A DNA stretch of 64,000 bases from Edaphobacter lichenicola (GTDB lineage: Bacteria; Acidobacteriota; Terriglobia; Terriglobales; Acidobacteriaceae), in assembly GCF_025264645.1 (NCBI RefSeq), contig NZ_CP073696.1, forward strand, positions 5,456,001 to 5,520,000, given 5' to 3'. Position numbers and translations under genes: made by a program. Under the pieces are notes generated by a model. The model was given only the letters and a program-made list of their open reading frames with translations. It searched no databases and was not told the origin of the DNA. Below, piece by piece: positions 7,735-17,090 of the stretch (position 1 is its first letter; each line of letters begins with the position of its first letter).

Positions 7735-8976
7735 CTAACGCAGCAACACCGTAATGACATCCCCAGCAGCGAATCGTTCCCGCTCAGGCGGCAGCACCGC
7801 ATAGCAGTTGGCCCGTGCATTCGCCGCCAAATCACCCGAACCCTGCCAACCCACCAGCCGCACCTCCGGCCTCACCCTATCCGCCGCCAACCGCGCCGGC
7901 AAAACCCGCATCAATCCTGCCTTCCCGGCAACATCCTCGGCCAACGTAGCCTGCACAAACCTCGGCCCATGCACCCCACCCCCACCCATCGCCCTCAACA
8001 GAGGCTCCACAAAGCAATGAAAAGTAACCTGCGTCGAAACTGGATTTCCCGGCAGCCCAAAGAAAAACTGAGCAGGCGATGTGCCCTCACCAGGCAGTCT
8101 CCCAAACACGACTGGCTTCCCAGGCTGCATCTTCACGCCAGTGAAGAAAAACTCCGCACCCAATGCCTCCAACACCTCTTCTACCAAGTCGTACTTGCCC
8201 ATCGAAACGCCACCCGAGAGCAGCATCAGGTCGCAACCACGCGCAATCCGGACAGTCTCCTCCAACTCCACGCGCGTATCCGGCGCAATCGGCAACCTCA
8301 CCGCCTCCCCGCCAGCCCGCGCCACCAGCTCCGCCAACCCGTAGCTGTTCGAGTTCCGAATCTGCTGCGGTCCAGGCGTAGCGGTTAGCTCCACTAACTC
8401 ATCGCCGGTGGCCACGATCGCAACTCTCGGCCTGCGAAATACGCGCAGCAAGGAGTATCCGCACGCTGCGGCCAACGCTATCTCTGCACCCTCGATCACA
8501 GTACCCGCTGCAAGCACCGCCTGCCCAACCTGAGCCTCGCTGCCCTGCGGAACGATATTTTCTCCGCTACGCACCGAACGTCCAGCCGTCAAACGGATCT
8601 CATCCCCATCCCGTTCCACATGCTCCACCATCACAACGGCGTCGGCGCCCGCAGGTATCGGCGCCCCCGTCATAATCTCGATCGCCGCCTTACCGCCAAG
8701 CGCATCACCTTGCCACAGCTCCCCAGCCCGAATCTGACCAATCACCTTCAGTGAGCCGGCAGCAATATCGGCCGCCCGCACGGCAAATCCATCCCGCGTC
8801 GATCGGTCGAACGGCGGCTGGTCCCGATCGGCATTCACGGCCTCTGCCAGCACGCGACCACCGCATCCCAGCAGGTTCACCGATTCGCTGGATCCGCCAG
8901 CCAGATCGGATGCATGGCTCATCACGATCTTCAGCGCCTCATCAAATCCGGCAATACCAACCGCAGCCTTCGTCAT
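7735..8976 (-). CDS. moeA: Molybdopterin molybdenumtransferase MoeA
   Basis: MoeA inserts molybdate into adenylylated molybdopterin. The 413-residue protein shows the MoeA N-terminal DRDQPPFDRSTRDGFAVRAADI block (in pieces, residues about 50-75), the domain II segment with MTGAPIPAGADAVVMVEH near 110, and the MoaB/Mog-like domain with ATGDELVE, IRNSNSYGL, LLSGGVSMGKYD and FFGLPGNPVS. The C-terminal beta domain runs from about 335 to 413. It is the first gene of a moeA-moaC pair. A strong terminator at 9001-9031 isolates it from the TPR gene upstream. Confidence 0.95.
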   Translation of the reverse strand: MTKAAVGIAGFDEALKIVMSHASDLAGGSSESVNLLGCGGRVLAEAVNADRDQPPFDRSTRDGFAVRAADIAAGSLKVIGQIRAGELWQGDALGGKAAIEIMTGAPIPAGADAVVMVEHVERDGDEIRLTAGRSVRSGENIVPQGSEAQVGQAVLAAGTVIEGAEIALAAACGYSLLRVFRRPRVAIVATGDELVELTATPGPQQIRNSNSYGLAELVARAGGEAVRLPIAPDTRVELEETVRIARGCDLMLLSGGVSMGKYDLVEEVLEALGAEFFFTGVKMQPGKPVVFGRLPGEGTSPAQFFFGLPGNPVSTQVTFHCFVEPLLRAMGGGGVHGPRFVQATLAEDVAGKAGLMRVLPARLAADRVRPEVRLVGWQGSGDLAANARANCYAVLPPERERFAAGDVITVLLR

Positions 8977-8998
8977 CTCGTATCTCTCAAACCGCAGA

Positions 8999-9031
8999 CA
9001 AAAAGGCCCCGAGCAGTCCAGCCCGGGGCCT
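8999..9031 (-). terminator. Rho-independent terminator of the TPR gene
   Basis: On the minus strand an AGGCCCCG/CGGGGCCT stem (arms 9024-9031 and 9004-9011) is followed by TTTTTG. It begins 18 nt after the stop codon of the TPR gene and ends 22 nt before moeA. Confidence 0.88.
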
Positions 9032-9048
9032 CTCGTTTCTTCCCGTCC

Positions 9049-10239
9049 CTACTTCTTTCCGGCCTTGAAAGTCGACTTCACCGACGCGCCAATGCCCTCG
9101 AGGATACCCTTCACATCCGCCGCATGAGGTCCATCCGGAGCCAGTTCCAGGTACTGCTGATATGCCTCGACGCATCCGGGAGGAGCCACAACCTTCTGCG
9201 TCTTTGCGTCCACGGTCGCCTGCGGAATCAATGACTGCCCCTTGATGTAGTACGCGTCTGCCTTCTTCGGGTCGGCTGCGATCGCCTTATCGGCAGCAGC
9301 TTCTGCCTCAGCCAGTTTGCCAGCGTTATACAACGTGGCCGCTTCGTTGTAGTAATACATGCCAGCGTGATCCGGTTGCGCCTTGGCAGCCTGATCGTAG
9401 GCGTCGGAAGCGGCTTTGGCATCGCCCAATCGAGCCTCAACCTGTCCCAACTGGTTATAACCGGCAGCTGCTGCCTCCGGGCTTGGCTTCTTGGAGGCGG
9501 CGTTCAAATCGACGCCTTTCTTATAAGAAGTAGCAGCGTCGTTATACTTCTGCACAATCGCTGGATCATTTGGAGACGTCCCCGCCGCCTTGGCCGCCTT
9601 CGCCGCTGCATCCGCACTTCCCAGCTGCGCATCGCCCAGGGTGATCCACAAGATCCCCTCGTCCGGCTTCTGTTCGGTCGCCTGCTTCATCGAAGTAATC
9701 GCGGCATCGTAGTTGCCGGCCTTATTGTCCGCCCGAGCCTGCAGCAACGACGCATTCAGGTTCTGAATCTTTGCATTCGCCGCGGTCACCTCGGCGTTCT
9801 TCTTCTTGTAGTCTTCGAGCGCCTTCTTCTCCTCTGGGCTCAGCTTGTTGATGTACTCCGCACGGGACATATCGAAGTTCACCGTCTTATCGTCATCCTT
9901 AGTGATCTGAACGTTATCCTGGAAGTCCAGGCTCTTGTCGTTCTGGAAGACGAAAGCAACGTAGTTATTCGGCGCTATCCCCGTGCCCTTGTAGTCGCCG
10001 TTCTGGTCCAGCGGAAACTTGTAAGGGTACTTGCGATCCTTCGCGTCCGAGGAACGGTCCGTCGACAGGCGCACTTCGCCGTTCGTAATCGGCTGTCCCA
10101 CAGGGTTGACCACGTGGCCGTGGATACTTCCGGTTGCTGCCGCTGCCTGGGCCATCGAACGAGTGGGCTGTACCCCTGCCACAACAGCCAGCAGGGCAGC
10201 CGCCAAAGTGCTGCTTACCTTCCATGCAATACGTTTCAT
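9049..10239 (-). CDS. Exported TPR protein with N-terminal carboxypeptidase-regulatory-like domain
   Basis: The chosen ATG at 10239 gives 396 residues and is preceded by AGGAG at a good distance; an in-frame ATG 45 nt upstream is less likely. A signal peptide (about residues 1-30) leads into a beta-sandwich domain of carboxypeptidase-regulatory type (GSIHGHVVNPVGQPITNGEVRL). A charged helical linker follows, then about four to five tetratricopeptide-like repeats (from about residue 165), including NYDAAITSMKQATEQKPDEG and KLAEAEAAADKAIAADPKKA. Such proteins are common in Acidobacteriota envelopes as protein-binding scaffolds. Its partner is unknown. It is the last gene of the long minus-strand run. 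Confidence 0.8.
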   Translation of the reverse strand: MKRIAWKVSSTLAAALLAVVAGVQPTRSMAQAAAATGSIHGHVVNPVGQPITNGEVRLSTDRSSDAKDRKYPYKFPLDQNGDYKGTGIAPNNYVAFVFQNDKSLDFQDNVQITKDDDKTVNFDMSRAEYINKLSPEEKKALEDYKKKNAEVTAANAKIQNLNASLLQARADNKAGNYDAAITSMKQATEQKPDEGILWITLGDAQLGSADAAAKAAKAAGTSPNDPAIVQKYNDAATSYKKGVDLNAASKKPSPEAAAAGYNQLGQVEARLGDAKAASDAYDQAAKAQPDHAGMYYYNEAATLYNAGKLAEAEAAADKAIAADPKKADAYYIKGQSLIPQATVDAKTQKVVAPPGCVEAYQQYLELAPDGPHAADVKGILEGIGASVKSTFKAGKK

Positions 10240-10317
10240 ACTGTCTTCTTCTCCTGGCCCATCAATGCGGGCATCAATCTTCATTGCAAAGCAGCCGACT
10301 ACCTCAAATTCAGATGC

Positions 10318-11028
10318 TTAATCCACTGGCCGTGCGACCGCATACGGTATCGGATCAACCGCTCCGGCCTCGCGAAATGCCCGCAACCGCAGAACGCAGC
10401 TCTCGCAAACGCCACAGGCTTCGGTCTCACCGGAATAGCATGACCAACTTACATGGAACGGTGCGCCCAGTTCAACTCCCAGCCGGACGATCTCATTCTT
10501 CCGCATCGCAATGAGCGGCGTCACCACTCGAATATCCCCGTCCTTGGTGCCCATCTTGATCAACTGATTGAACGCCTCATAATACGCCGGACGGCAGTCC
10601 GGATACCCCGAACTATCCTGCTCCACAGCTCCGATAAACACCGTCTGCGCCCCAAGGACTTCGGCCCAGCTCACCGCCGCCGAAAGAAAGTGTGCATTCC
10701 GGAACGGAACATAGGTCACCGGAACTTCGCTGCCGATGCTGGATTCATCCGCAGCGGCAACCGGCACCGCAATCGTGTGGTCCGTCAGCGCCGACCCGCC
10801 AATCCGCCGAAACAGGTCGATCTTCAGGTGCAGCAGATCCTTCGCACCGATAATCCGCGCAACATCCTGCGACGAACGCAGTTCACGAGCCTCAGTCCGC
10901 TGTCCATAGCTGAAGTGCACCGCGTATACGTCATAATCTCGCGCAGCCAGCACCGCGCAAACCGACGAGTCCATCCCGCCCGAAAGACAGACCACAGCAC
11001 GCGGGCGATTCGCTTCAACCTTCGCCAT
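10318..11028 (-). CDS. queC: 7-cyano-7-deazaguanine synthase QueC
   Basis: QueC converts 7-carboxy-7-deazaguanine to preQ0 with ATP and ammonia. The PP-loop ATPase motif CLSGGMDSS lies at residues 14-22. The C-terminal zinc site has four cysteines (Cys197, 205, 208, 211) in CYSGETEACGVCESC. FSYGQR and PVTYVPFRN are further family blocks. The start overlaps the DUF2007 gene by 14 nt, so the two are co-transcribed. The partner enzymes queD and queE lie 20 kb away at 30622 and 31149; queF and tgt are not in the window. Confidence 0.95.
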   Translation of the reverse strand: MAKVEANRPRAVVCLSGGMDSSVCAVLAARDYDVYAVHFSYGQRTEARELRSSQDVARIIGAKDLLHLKIDLFRRIGGSALTDHTIAVPVAAADESSIGSEVPVTYVPFRNAHFLSAAVSWAEVLGAQTVFIGAVEQDSSGYPDCRPAYYEAFNQLIKMGTKDGDIRVVTPLIAMRKNEIVRLGVELGAPFHVSWSCYSGETEACGVCESCVLRLRAFREAGAVDPIPYAVARPVD

Positions 11029-11308
11029 CGCCTGCCTCCAGTTCCCGCTGCTCCTCTGCGGTCAACTCATCTCCCGTCAGCTCCCCAACCGCCTCGCCCA
11101 GAATCTCCCGCGCCGTCTCTTCATCCTGCTTATGAACCAGCAGCCGCGCACGAAACGCCAGCGCCATCAGGCTGTTCGCGTTCTCGCCCTGCAGAAAACA
11201 CTCGATTCCAGCGGACTCAAGCATGCCCTTCGCCATCTGCGCATTCACCGGCTCGAGAAACTTGCCGACAGTTACAAATTTGTCCGGATCTATTACGAGG
11301 TCAGTCAT
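11015..11308 (-). CDS. DUF2007 domain small protein
   Basis: The 97-residue cytoplasmic protein has the DUF2007 (putative signal-transducing protein) pattern: early strand FVTVGKFLEPVNAQMAKGMLESAGIECFL, then an alpha/beta segment with ARLLVHKQDEETAREIL. A long acidic tail (LTGDELTAEEQRELEAGDGEG) follows. In other bacteria this domain resembles the PII fold and is of unknown role. It overlaps queC by 14 nt and follows the DUF3108 gene by 20 nt. A GGAAAGAG sequence precedes the ATG. Confidence 0.8.
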   Translation of the reverse strand: MTDLVIDPDKFVTVGKFLEPVNAQMAKGMLESAGIECFLQGENANSLMALAFRARLLVHKQDEETAREILGEAVGELTGDELTAEEQRELEAGDGEG

Positions 11309-11328
11309 TAAAAATCGCTCTTTCCACC

Positions 11329-12150
11329 CTATTTCGTTTCAAACGATTGCAAGTGAAACGTAATCGTTCCCCAGAACAGTCGCGCCTGAATCTGCACCGG
11401 CATATGTCGAGCGTCATCGGTGTACCACACCCAGATATGGCCGCGATTCTTCACAATGCCCTCATCTGCCGTCGGCTCTGCCTTGATCGTCTGAAAGGTC
11501 CCAGCTGGGGTCTTAATCTCTTCCTTGCCCTCAATCTTCATCGCCACCGTCACAGTACGCATCGAGTCAGCCAGTGGAAACCGTATGCTCTGTCCCACCA
11601 CCATCGGCTGCGACGCCGCATAAAAGATCGCCGAAAGCGAGTCCGTCACACAGGCTGGAATGGACGCAGTCTGTTCCTTCGACGTTGCCTTTACCAGGTT
11701 CTTCTCCACCTGCGTCTGTTTTCCCTGCCCATAGTCGAAGTTCAACTCGCTCGAGACCTTCCGCCGGCCCTCCTGCAACTGTTTGCTGAAGCCGGTCGAG
11801 CAGCCAGTCTTCATATCGAACCCGGCCTGAAACTTATCGACGACCGGAAACAACATCGTCACCGCGCCAACGGTGTCTGCCGTGGCCGTAATCTTCTGCA
11901 CCGTACCCTGCTGCTCCAGTTGAAATACCGCCGTTCCCGCCGTAAACACGCGCCAGTCCACCGTAAACGTCAGTGTCTGCTTCGTTGGAAAGACAAAACC
12001 CGGTTGCGGCGGCTGTAGCGTCGGAATCACCACGGGTTGCGTGGCTGGCTTCGGTCCCAATCCCAAAAGTTGCGCTCTCGCCGGTTGCGAGACCAAGGAA
12101 CTCAACACCAGGAGGACAAGCGCTAGAAAAAACCGTTCCAGCTTCAGCAA
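11329..12150 (-). CDS. DUF3108 domain exported protein
   Basis: The 273-residue protein has an N-terminal signal peptide (hydrophobic residues 7-26, cleavage likely after ARA) and a proline-rich linker. The DUF3108 beta-rich domain follows: LTFTVDWRVFTAGTAVFQL, a FDMKTGCSTGFSKQLQEGRR stretch, and a C-terminal AGTFQTIKAEP...WVWYTDDARHMPVQIQ segment. DUF3108 is a periplasmic domain thought to resemble lipid-binding LolA-like folds. The gene is 55 nt downstream of the ICMT-like gene in a run with lipid A genes, so an envelope role is reasonable but unproven. Confidence 0.8.
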   Translation of the reverse strand: MLKLERFFLALVLLVLSSLVSQPARAQLLGLGPKPATQPVVIPTLQPPQPGFVFPTKQTLTFTVDWRVFTAGTAVFQLEQQGTVQKITATADTVGAVTMLFPVVDKFQAGFDMKTGCSTGFSKQLQEGRRKVSSELNFDYGQGKQTQVEKNLVKATSKEQTASIPACVTDSLSAIFYAASQPMVVGQSIRFPLADSMRTVTVAMKIEGKEEIKTPAGTFQTIKAEPTADEGIVKNRGHIWVWYTDDARHMPVQIQARLFWGTITFHLQSFETK

Positions 12151-12205
12151 AGGGCAGCACGCTCACGAGTTGAAGTTGTGGGCCGTTCGCCTCAGCCTCC
12201 ACGCC

Positions 12206-12799
12206 TCAGCGCAGACCCCCCATCACCTCGTGGTGATGTAGAACAAGCCGGACCGCCAGCGCCAAGTAGATGGCTCCGGCACCCATGAGAGCATTGTACT
12301 CGCGGTGATGCTGCCATTGCTCTCCGGAGAACCTACCCCCGCTGGCATTCTCATTCGCCGGAAACGAGGCTGGTGTCAAACGTGGCAGCAGCCGAGGCAC
12401 CTTCGCGGCATATGCATCGAAGCCCGCAAAGTGCTCACGAAGATAGGCTTCTTCGCTCAAAATTGTAGGAACATAGATCGCCGCAAACAGCATCGCCAAC
12501 GCAACCAGGATCACCCAGCTCGCCGCCGCTGCCGCAAATCCGAAGGCGATCATCATCGACCCCAGATACAGCGGATTCCGCGTGTACGCATACGGCCCCG
12601 TAAAAGTGAGCTCGGCGTTCTTGCGCACATAGCCCGCGGCATACGCTCGCAGCCACAACCCCGGCACCACCAGCAACAGACTCAGTAGCATCGTCTTCCA
12701 GGTCGGCTGCGCCCGCCACAGAAACACTCCGGCAAACACGAATCCCAGCGGCACGCGGATGCGCCGTGCGATCGCCTGCCATCTCGTTCGTTCACTCAC
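12206..12799 (-). CDS. Isoprenylcysteine carboxyl methyltransferase-like membrane protein
   Basis: The 197-residue protein has about four membrane segments. The central GPYAYTRNPLYLGSMMIAFGFA block and the later EEAYLREHFAGFDAYAAKVPRLLPR block are the SAM-binding core of the ICMT/phospholipid methyltransferase (PEMT) superfamily. The bacterial substrate is not predictable; lipids or small molecules are methylated by known members. The GTG start overlaps the stop of waaC by 4 nt (GTGA), showing translational coupling to the lipopolysaccharide genes. Confidence 0.8.
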   Translation of the reverse strand: MSERTRWQAIARRIRVPLGFVFAGVFLWRAQPTWKTMLLSLLLVVPGLWLRAYAAGYVRKNAELTFTGPYAYTRNPLYLGSMMIAFGFAAAAASWVILVALAMLFAAIYVPTILSEEAYLREHFAGFDAYAAKVPRLLPRLTPASFPANENASGGRFSGEQWQHHREYNALMGAGAIYLALAVRLVLHHHEVMGGLR

Positions 12800-13944
12800 A
12801 CATTCACCTTATCCTGTCCAACCTTCAGCAGAGCAAGCGAGGCTTTCACCACCTCATCCGTCGTAATCTGCATCAGCCCTGCCTCGGTCTCCGAGCGCCT
12901 TGAATGGTCCCGCGTGCTCGATGCGTGCCGCAGCACTCGCGCTTCGGTCCCGAACGGCCCATTCCTCGCAGGATCCGTTGGGCCATACAGCCCAACCACC
13001 GGCATCTCCAGTGCCGCCGCCAGATGCAGCGGACCCGTATCTCCCGCAATCACCACTCCAGCCCGCCGCACTAACGCGATCATCTGCCCGATAGAGCAGG
13101 GAACCAGCGTTGCAAAGCCTTCACTCGTGGCGATAACTTCATCCGCGGTTCTGTCACCCAGAACTTCGTTGACCAGGCTACGGTATCCCGCGCGACCCAA
13201 CTCCGCCGCGACCACCCCGTAACGCTCTGCCGGCCACTGCTTCGCCCCCCATCCCGCCGTAGGAGCAATAAAAGCAAACCGCTCTCCATGCCCCAACCCA
13301 TGACCCAAAGTCTGAGCCAGCAGGCGGTCACACCACGCCTCCGCCTCCGCATCCACAGGAAGCACAACCTTCGCAGGTCTCAGAATCTCTTCCAGCGCTC
13401 CGCCAAGCAGCTCACACCCCTGTTCCACCACATGGGGCGCGATCGTCGAAACCTGCTGCTTGTACAACCAACGAGCCTGCCTCTCTCGCGGCTCGGTCGG
13501 TCCTGCAAACACACGCGCTCCCGCCATCCGCCCCACAATCGCCGACTTCAGCGATCCCTGCATATCGACACACACGTCGTAATCCCACATCAGCAACTCA
13601 CGACGCGTCGTATTAATGTCGGACACAGTGGAGACCGCGAACGGTCGCTCCCTCCACGCTTTAGCAGGAACCTGATGCCACTGATCGACCAGCGGCATCC
13701 TCTCGCTTCTGCCCGCATAGTAGGACGCGCGGTCAAAATCACCAGCCGTCTGCAATAATTCACTCCACCCCGGTTCAATCGCCCATCCAATGAACCACTC
13801 CGGATGCAGCTCCCGCAGCGCGGCCACCGCAGGCATCGCGTGCAACACATCCCCCATCGCGCCAATCCGCACAATCAACACGCGAAGGGGACGGTTCCCT
13901 CCGCGAATTGCGGTGTTATCCGAGAGCTTGCGTTCGGTAGCCAA
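12796..13944 (-). CDS. waaC: Glycosyltransferase family 9, lipopolysaccharide heptosyltransferase I-like
   Basis: The 382-residue protein is a GT9 enzyme. The N-terminal RVLIVRIGAMGDVLHAMPAV nucleotide-fold start, the middle DVCVDMQGSLKSA block, FIAPTAGWGAKQWP, and the C-terminal donor site AGDTGPLHLAAALEMPVVGLYGPTDP are all typical of WaaC. The enzyme adds the first heptose to Kdo on lipid A at the inner membrane. It follows lpxK by 39 nt. Heptosyltransferase II (WaaF) is the main alternative; the neighbours waaA and lpxK favour WaaC. Confidence 0.85.
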   Translation of the reverse strand: MATERKLSDNTAIRGGNRPLRVLIVRIGAMGDVLHAMPAVAALRELHPEWFIGWAIEPGWSELLQTAGDFDRASYYAGRSERMPLVDQWHQVPAKAWRERPFAVSTVSDINTTRRELLMWDYDVCVDMQGSLKSAIVGRMAGARVFAGPTEPRERQARWLYKQQVSTIAPHVVEQGCELLGGALEEILRPAKVVLPVDAEAEAWCDRLLAQTLGHGLGHGERFAFIAPTAGWGAKQWPAERYGVVAAELGRAGYRSLVNEVLGDRTADEVIATSEGFATLVPCSIGQMIALVRRAGVVIAGDTGPLHLAAALEMPVVGLYGPTDPARNGPFGTEARVLRHASSTRDHSRRSETEAGLMQITTDEVVKASLALLKVGQDKVNV

Positions 13945-13983
13945 GCCTCCATTTTCTCATGCACATCAATTGCACGATTCCAA

Positions 13984-15012
13984 TCATCGTCTCCGCCGAT
14001 CCAGCCGCCCCACCATCGCCACTAACTGCTCTAGCGACTCCTTCTCGTTCAACAACTCCACGCTCAACCGAGCAATAACGATCGGTCCAATCGTCTCCAG
14101 TTGGTCTCGCATGATCGGCGTCAGCTTCACGGCATCCTTTTCGGTTGTAACAAATCCATTCGCTGCGACGCGCCTCGCCTCCTGCAGCAGCCGCACCACA
14201 TCTGCCTCGACGTATGCATGATGATCTTCAAAAGCTATCGTCTCGACCGCCTCATACCCCTGCGCCGCCAACATCCTGGTAAAGTTCTGTGGTCGTGCAA
14301 TCCCGCAAAAAGCAAACGGCATTGTCGGCAGCGCCACCTCACCACCGTCTCCCAGGCTGAGTTGTCTGCGAATCACCCAGATCGAAGGGCCGCCCTTGCC
14401 CCCACTCAATCCCGCAACCACTCCGCGCAGCGAATCAGCCTCTTCCTCGCGCAACACCACCACATCCGCCTGCGTCACAGCCGACAGCGGTTCACGCAGA
14501 TTCCCCGCCGGCAGCAGCGTATCTTCCACGTCCTCCTGCGTTAGCAGAACGATGTCGATATCGCGCGCCAGCCGTCGATGTTGAAACCCGTCATCCAGCA
14601 GATGCACCACCTGCTTCTGAGTAGGTTCCCCTTGTTCCGCCATCGTGCCCGCTTCGTAACGGTTCGCACCCACATACACCGGCACACCCGACCGCTGCGC
14701 CAGCAGCACCGGCTCATCGCCATGCCACCGCGCATCGTCAAACGGCTCCACTCGCGTCGTCACCTTCGAGTCGCGCTTATATCCTCGCGTCAAAATCCTT
14801 ACTGCATATCCTCGGTTCCGCAGGATCCCCGCCAGCATCAACACCATCGGCGTCTTTCCCGCGCCACCCGCCGACACGCTCCCCACGCTGATGACTGGAC
14901 TCTTCAACTTGCTCCGCTTCAGCCATCCCCACGTAAACAACCGTTGCTTCAGTGCGAGCACCGCAGCGTACAGCGACGTCAGCGGCAACAGCATTGGCCT
15001 TCGCACCTTCAT
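13984..15012 (-). CDS. lpxK: Tetraacyldisaccharide 4'-kinase LpxK
   Basis: LpxK phosphorylates the 4' position of the lipid A disaccharide precursor at the inner membrane. The 342-residue protein has a hydrophobic N-terminal anchor helix (about residues 8-22), the P-loop SVSAGGAGKTP (45-55), and the LLDDGFQHRRLARDIDIVLL motif with catalytic acidic and His residues. The C-terminal GIARPQNF and FVTTEKDAVKL blocks are also present. Length agrees with the family (about 330). Its ATG overlaps the stop of waaA by 4 nt (ATGA). Confidence 0.94.
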   Translation of the reverse strand: MKVRRPMLLPLTSLYAAVLALKQRLFTWGWLKRSKLKSPVISVGSVSAGGAGKTPMVLMLAGILRNRGYAVRILTRGYKRDSKVTTRVEPFDDARWHGDEPVLLAQRSGVPVYVGANRYEAGTMAEQGEPTQKQVVHLLDDGFQHRRLARDIDIVLLTQEDVEDTLLPAGNLREPLSAVTQADVVVLREEEADSLRGVVAGLSGGKGGPSIWVIRRQLSLGDGGEVALPTMPFAFCGIARPQNFTRMLAAQGYEAVETIAFEDHHAYVEADVVRLLQEARRVAANGFVTTEKDAVKLTPIMRDQLETIGPIVIARLSVELLNEKESLEQLVAMVGRLDRRRR

Positions 15013-16328
15013 CGAGTCGTCACCGAAGTCTCCTCCAGCAACGGCATCAACAACTGCCCCGTCCGCGCCGTAGCCCCAGCCTGAGCCTCGAATACCGCTC
15101 GTCCACGCTCTCCCAGAGCCTTCGCCTCATCAGCGTCCTGCAACAGCTTCGTTAGCTCTGCGCTAACCTCCATCGCCGACACAATCCGTAGCGCATTCGC
15201 GTCCCGCATCGTCTCGACCACCTCACGGAAGTTCTGAAACGACGGCCCCATCAGCACCGGCACGCCAAACTGTGCTGGCTCCAGGGGATTATGTCCTCCC
15301 GCAGCAACCAGACTCCCCCCAACGAACGCCACGCTCCCCAGCCCGTACATAGATGCCAGGTCTCCGATCGTATCCAGCAAAAAGATACTACCCGCCTTCC
15401 AGGCTGATGTCGTTAGTTTCCCCACGTTTTCTTCATGAAACTTACTCGCGCGCACAAACATGAAATTATTTGCAGTGATGATGCCAGCGACTGCAGAGAA
15501 CCGGTCAGGATGCCTCGGCGCCAGCACCATCACAGCATTCGGCTCCTTTGCCAACAGCGCAGGCCACGCCTCCAGCAGTATCGTTTCCTCGCCATCCAGC
15601 GTGCTTCCGCAGACGATCACCCGCGCACCAACAGGCAACGCGCTGCGCAACATCTTTGTCAGCGCACTCTCCGTTCCCACGCGAACGTCGTACTTCAAGT
15701 TCCCAGTCACCTTCACGCGTTCCGCCGGCGCGCCAATCTTCACAAGGCGCTCCGCCGTTTCTTTGCTCTGCGCCAGAAACAGCGAAATCATTCCCAGAAA
15801 CGGTCGCCACAGCCTCCGCAGCCGCATATATCGTGGAAACGATCTATCCGAGACCCGTGCATTCACCACCGCTACCGGCACGCCACTCTTCGCGCACTCC
15901 TCAATCAGCCGCGGCCAAAGCTCACTCTCCATCAGCACCAGCATCTTCGGTTGCAACACCCGCAGGTAACGCCGCACGGCAAACTTAAAATCCAGCGGCA
16001 GATAAAACACCGGCGACTCCGCCAGCCGATCCTTCGCCAGTCGCTGTCCCGTCTCCGTGGTCGTCGAGACTGCAACCACCCATCCCGGCAGCGCAGCCTT
16101 CAACTCACGAATCAACTGCGTCGCGGCCATCACCTCGCCCACCGAAACTGCATGCACCCAGATCACACGCTGCCCAGCCACCGCCGCCCGCAACCCCGCC
16201 GGCACCAGCCCCAGTCGTCCCCGCAGCCCTGCCCGATACCGCCCACTGGTTGCCATCCGCACCAGCCAGTACGGAGCACCCACCACCAGCACAGCCAGCA
16301 GCAACGAGCTATACACCACCATCATCAC
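15009..16328 (-). CDS. waaA: 3-deoxy-D-manno-octulosonic acid transferase WaaA (KdtA)
   Basis: WaaA transfers Kdo from CMP-Kdo to lipid IVA. The 439-residue GT30 protein has an N-terminal membrane anchor (about residues 5-25). The acceptor domain follows with IWVHAVSVGEVMAA and the PLDFKFAVRRYLRVLQPKMLVLMESELWP region (in pieces). The donor domain has IVCGSTLDGEE, PRHPDRF, and the signature FVGGSLVAAGGHNPLEPAQF. It heads the waaA-lpxK-waaC operon. The number of Kdo residues added cannot be read from sequence. Confidence 0.95.
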   Translation of the reverse strand: MMMVVYSSLLLAVLVVGAPYWLVRMATSGRYRAGLRGRLGLVPAGLRAAVAGQRVIWVHAVSVGEVMAATQLIRELKAALPGWVVAVSTTTETGQRLAKDRLAESPVFYLPLDFKFAVRRYLRVLQPKMLVLMESELWPRLIEECAKSGVPVAVVNARVSDRSFPRYMRLRRLWRPFLGMISLFLAQSKETAERLVKIGAPAERVKVTGNLKYDVRVGTESALTKMLRSALPVGARVIVCGSTLDGEETILLEAWPALLAKEPNAVMVLAPRHPDRFSAVAGIITANNFMFVRASKFHEENVGKLTTSAWKAGSIFLLDTIGDLASMYGLGSVAFVGGSLVAAGGHNPLEPAQFGVPVLMGPSFQNFREVVETMRDANALRIVSAMEVSAELTKLLQDADEAKALGERGRAVFEAQAGATARTGQLLMPLLEETSVTTR

Positions 16329-16367
16329 CGTCGCCGTGCCCTCACTTTACCTTCTGCGCCAGCGAAG

Positions 16368-17090
16368 ATGATAATCAACTTGGCCATGATGTCCCACCGG
16401 TTTCCCCGAACTTCGATCCTACTAGCAACCACCACCTGCCTCTTCGCGGCAAATCTCCTCGCAGCCGACAAAAAGGCCCCACCGCCCAAACCGGCCAATC
16501 AATACGTCACCTTCGACGCTCACCCCAACGAGCACGTAACAGTCGCCGCCGACCCATGTGACGATCCCAAAGACTGCGACTTCTTTCGCCTCCCCTACAT
16601 TCAGCACGGCATGCTGCCCATCCGCGTCATCTTCACCAACGACAGCGACACCGCCCTCTCTCTCGACGACGCCCGCATCCAGTTCATCTCCATCAACAAC
16701 GACAAGATCCCCGCCGCCACCGACGACGACATCCAGCGCCGTCTCTTCTCCACCAAAGGCACTGCAGGCCGCAAGATCCCCCTCCCGATGCCGCTGCCTC
16801 CCATCACCGTCCACGACAAGCCCGTCGATAAGCAGATCACCAAGGACGACACCGACTTCGGCTTCAACGGCACCACCGTCAACCCTCACAGCACACTCGC
16901 CGGATACCTCTTCTACGACGTCCGCCAGCTCGACGACCCAGCCCTCAAAGGCGCCGAGCTCTACGTCAAGATGGTCCACACCGTCGACGGCAAAAAGCAG
17001 CTCTTCGACTTCAACATCCCCTTCGACAAGTGGCTGGCCGCCCAACCCGGAGCCACCCCCACCCCCAAACCAACCAACCCATCCGAGTAG
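16368..17090 (+). CDS. Secreted protein of unknown function
   Basis: The likely starts are ATG codons at 16368, 16386 or 16389; all give a signal peptide (…ILLATTTCLFAANLLAADKK). The mature part, about 210 residues, begins proline-rich and contains YVTFDAHPNEHVTVAADPCDD, then strands such as LPIRVIFTNDSDTALSLDDARIQF. This suggests an immunoglobulin-like beta-sandwich around residues 70-120. A proline-rich linker and a second conserved segment (GYLFYDVRQLDDPALKGAELYVKM) follow, and the end is PT-rich. No family is recognised with confidence. The much longer open frame reaching back to 15435 is an antisense shadow of waaA. Confidence 0.7.
   Translation: MIINLAMMSHRFPRTSILLATTTCLFAANLLAADKKAPPPKPANQYVTFDAHPNEHVTVAADPCDDPKDCDFFRLPYIQHGMLPIRVIFTNDSDTALSLDDARIQFISINNDKIPAATDDDIQRRLFSTKGTAGRKIPLPMPLPPITVHDKPVDKQITKDDTDFGFNGTTVNPHSTLAGYLFYDVRQLDDPALKGAELYVKMVHTVDGKKQLFDFNIPFDKWLAAQPGATPTPKPTNPSE

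Noticed and set aside
9049..10284. Longer start of the TPR gene at 10284
   Set aside because: The ATG at 10239 has AGGAG at proper distance and begins directly with a signal peptide.
15435..16367. Long open frame of 311 codons on the plus strand ahead of the secreted-protein start
   Set aside because: It lies wholly antisense to waaA, which has strong family motifs, and its sequence is Arg/His/Pro-rich as expected of a shadow frame. The true gene starts near 16368.
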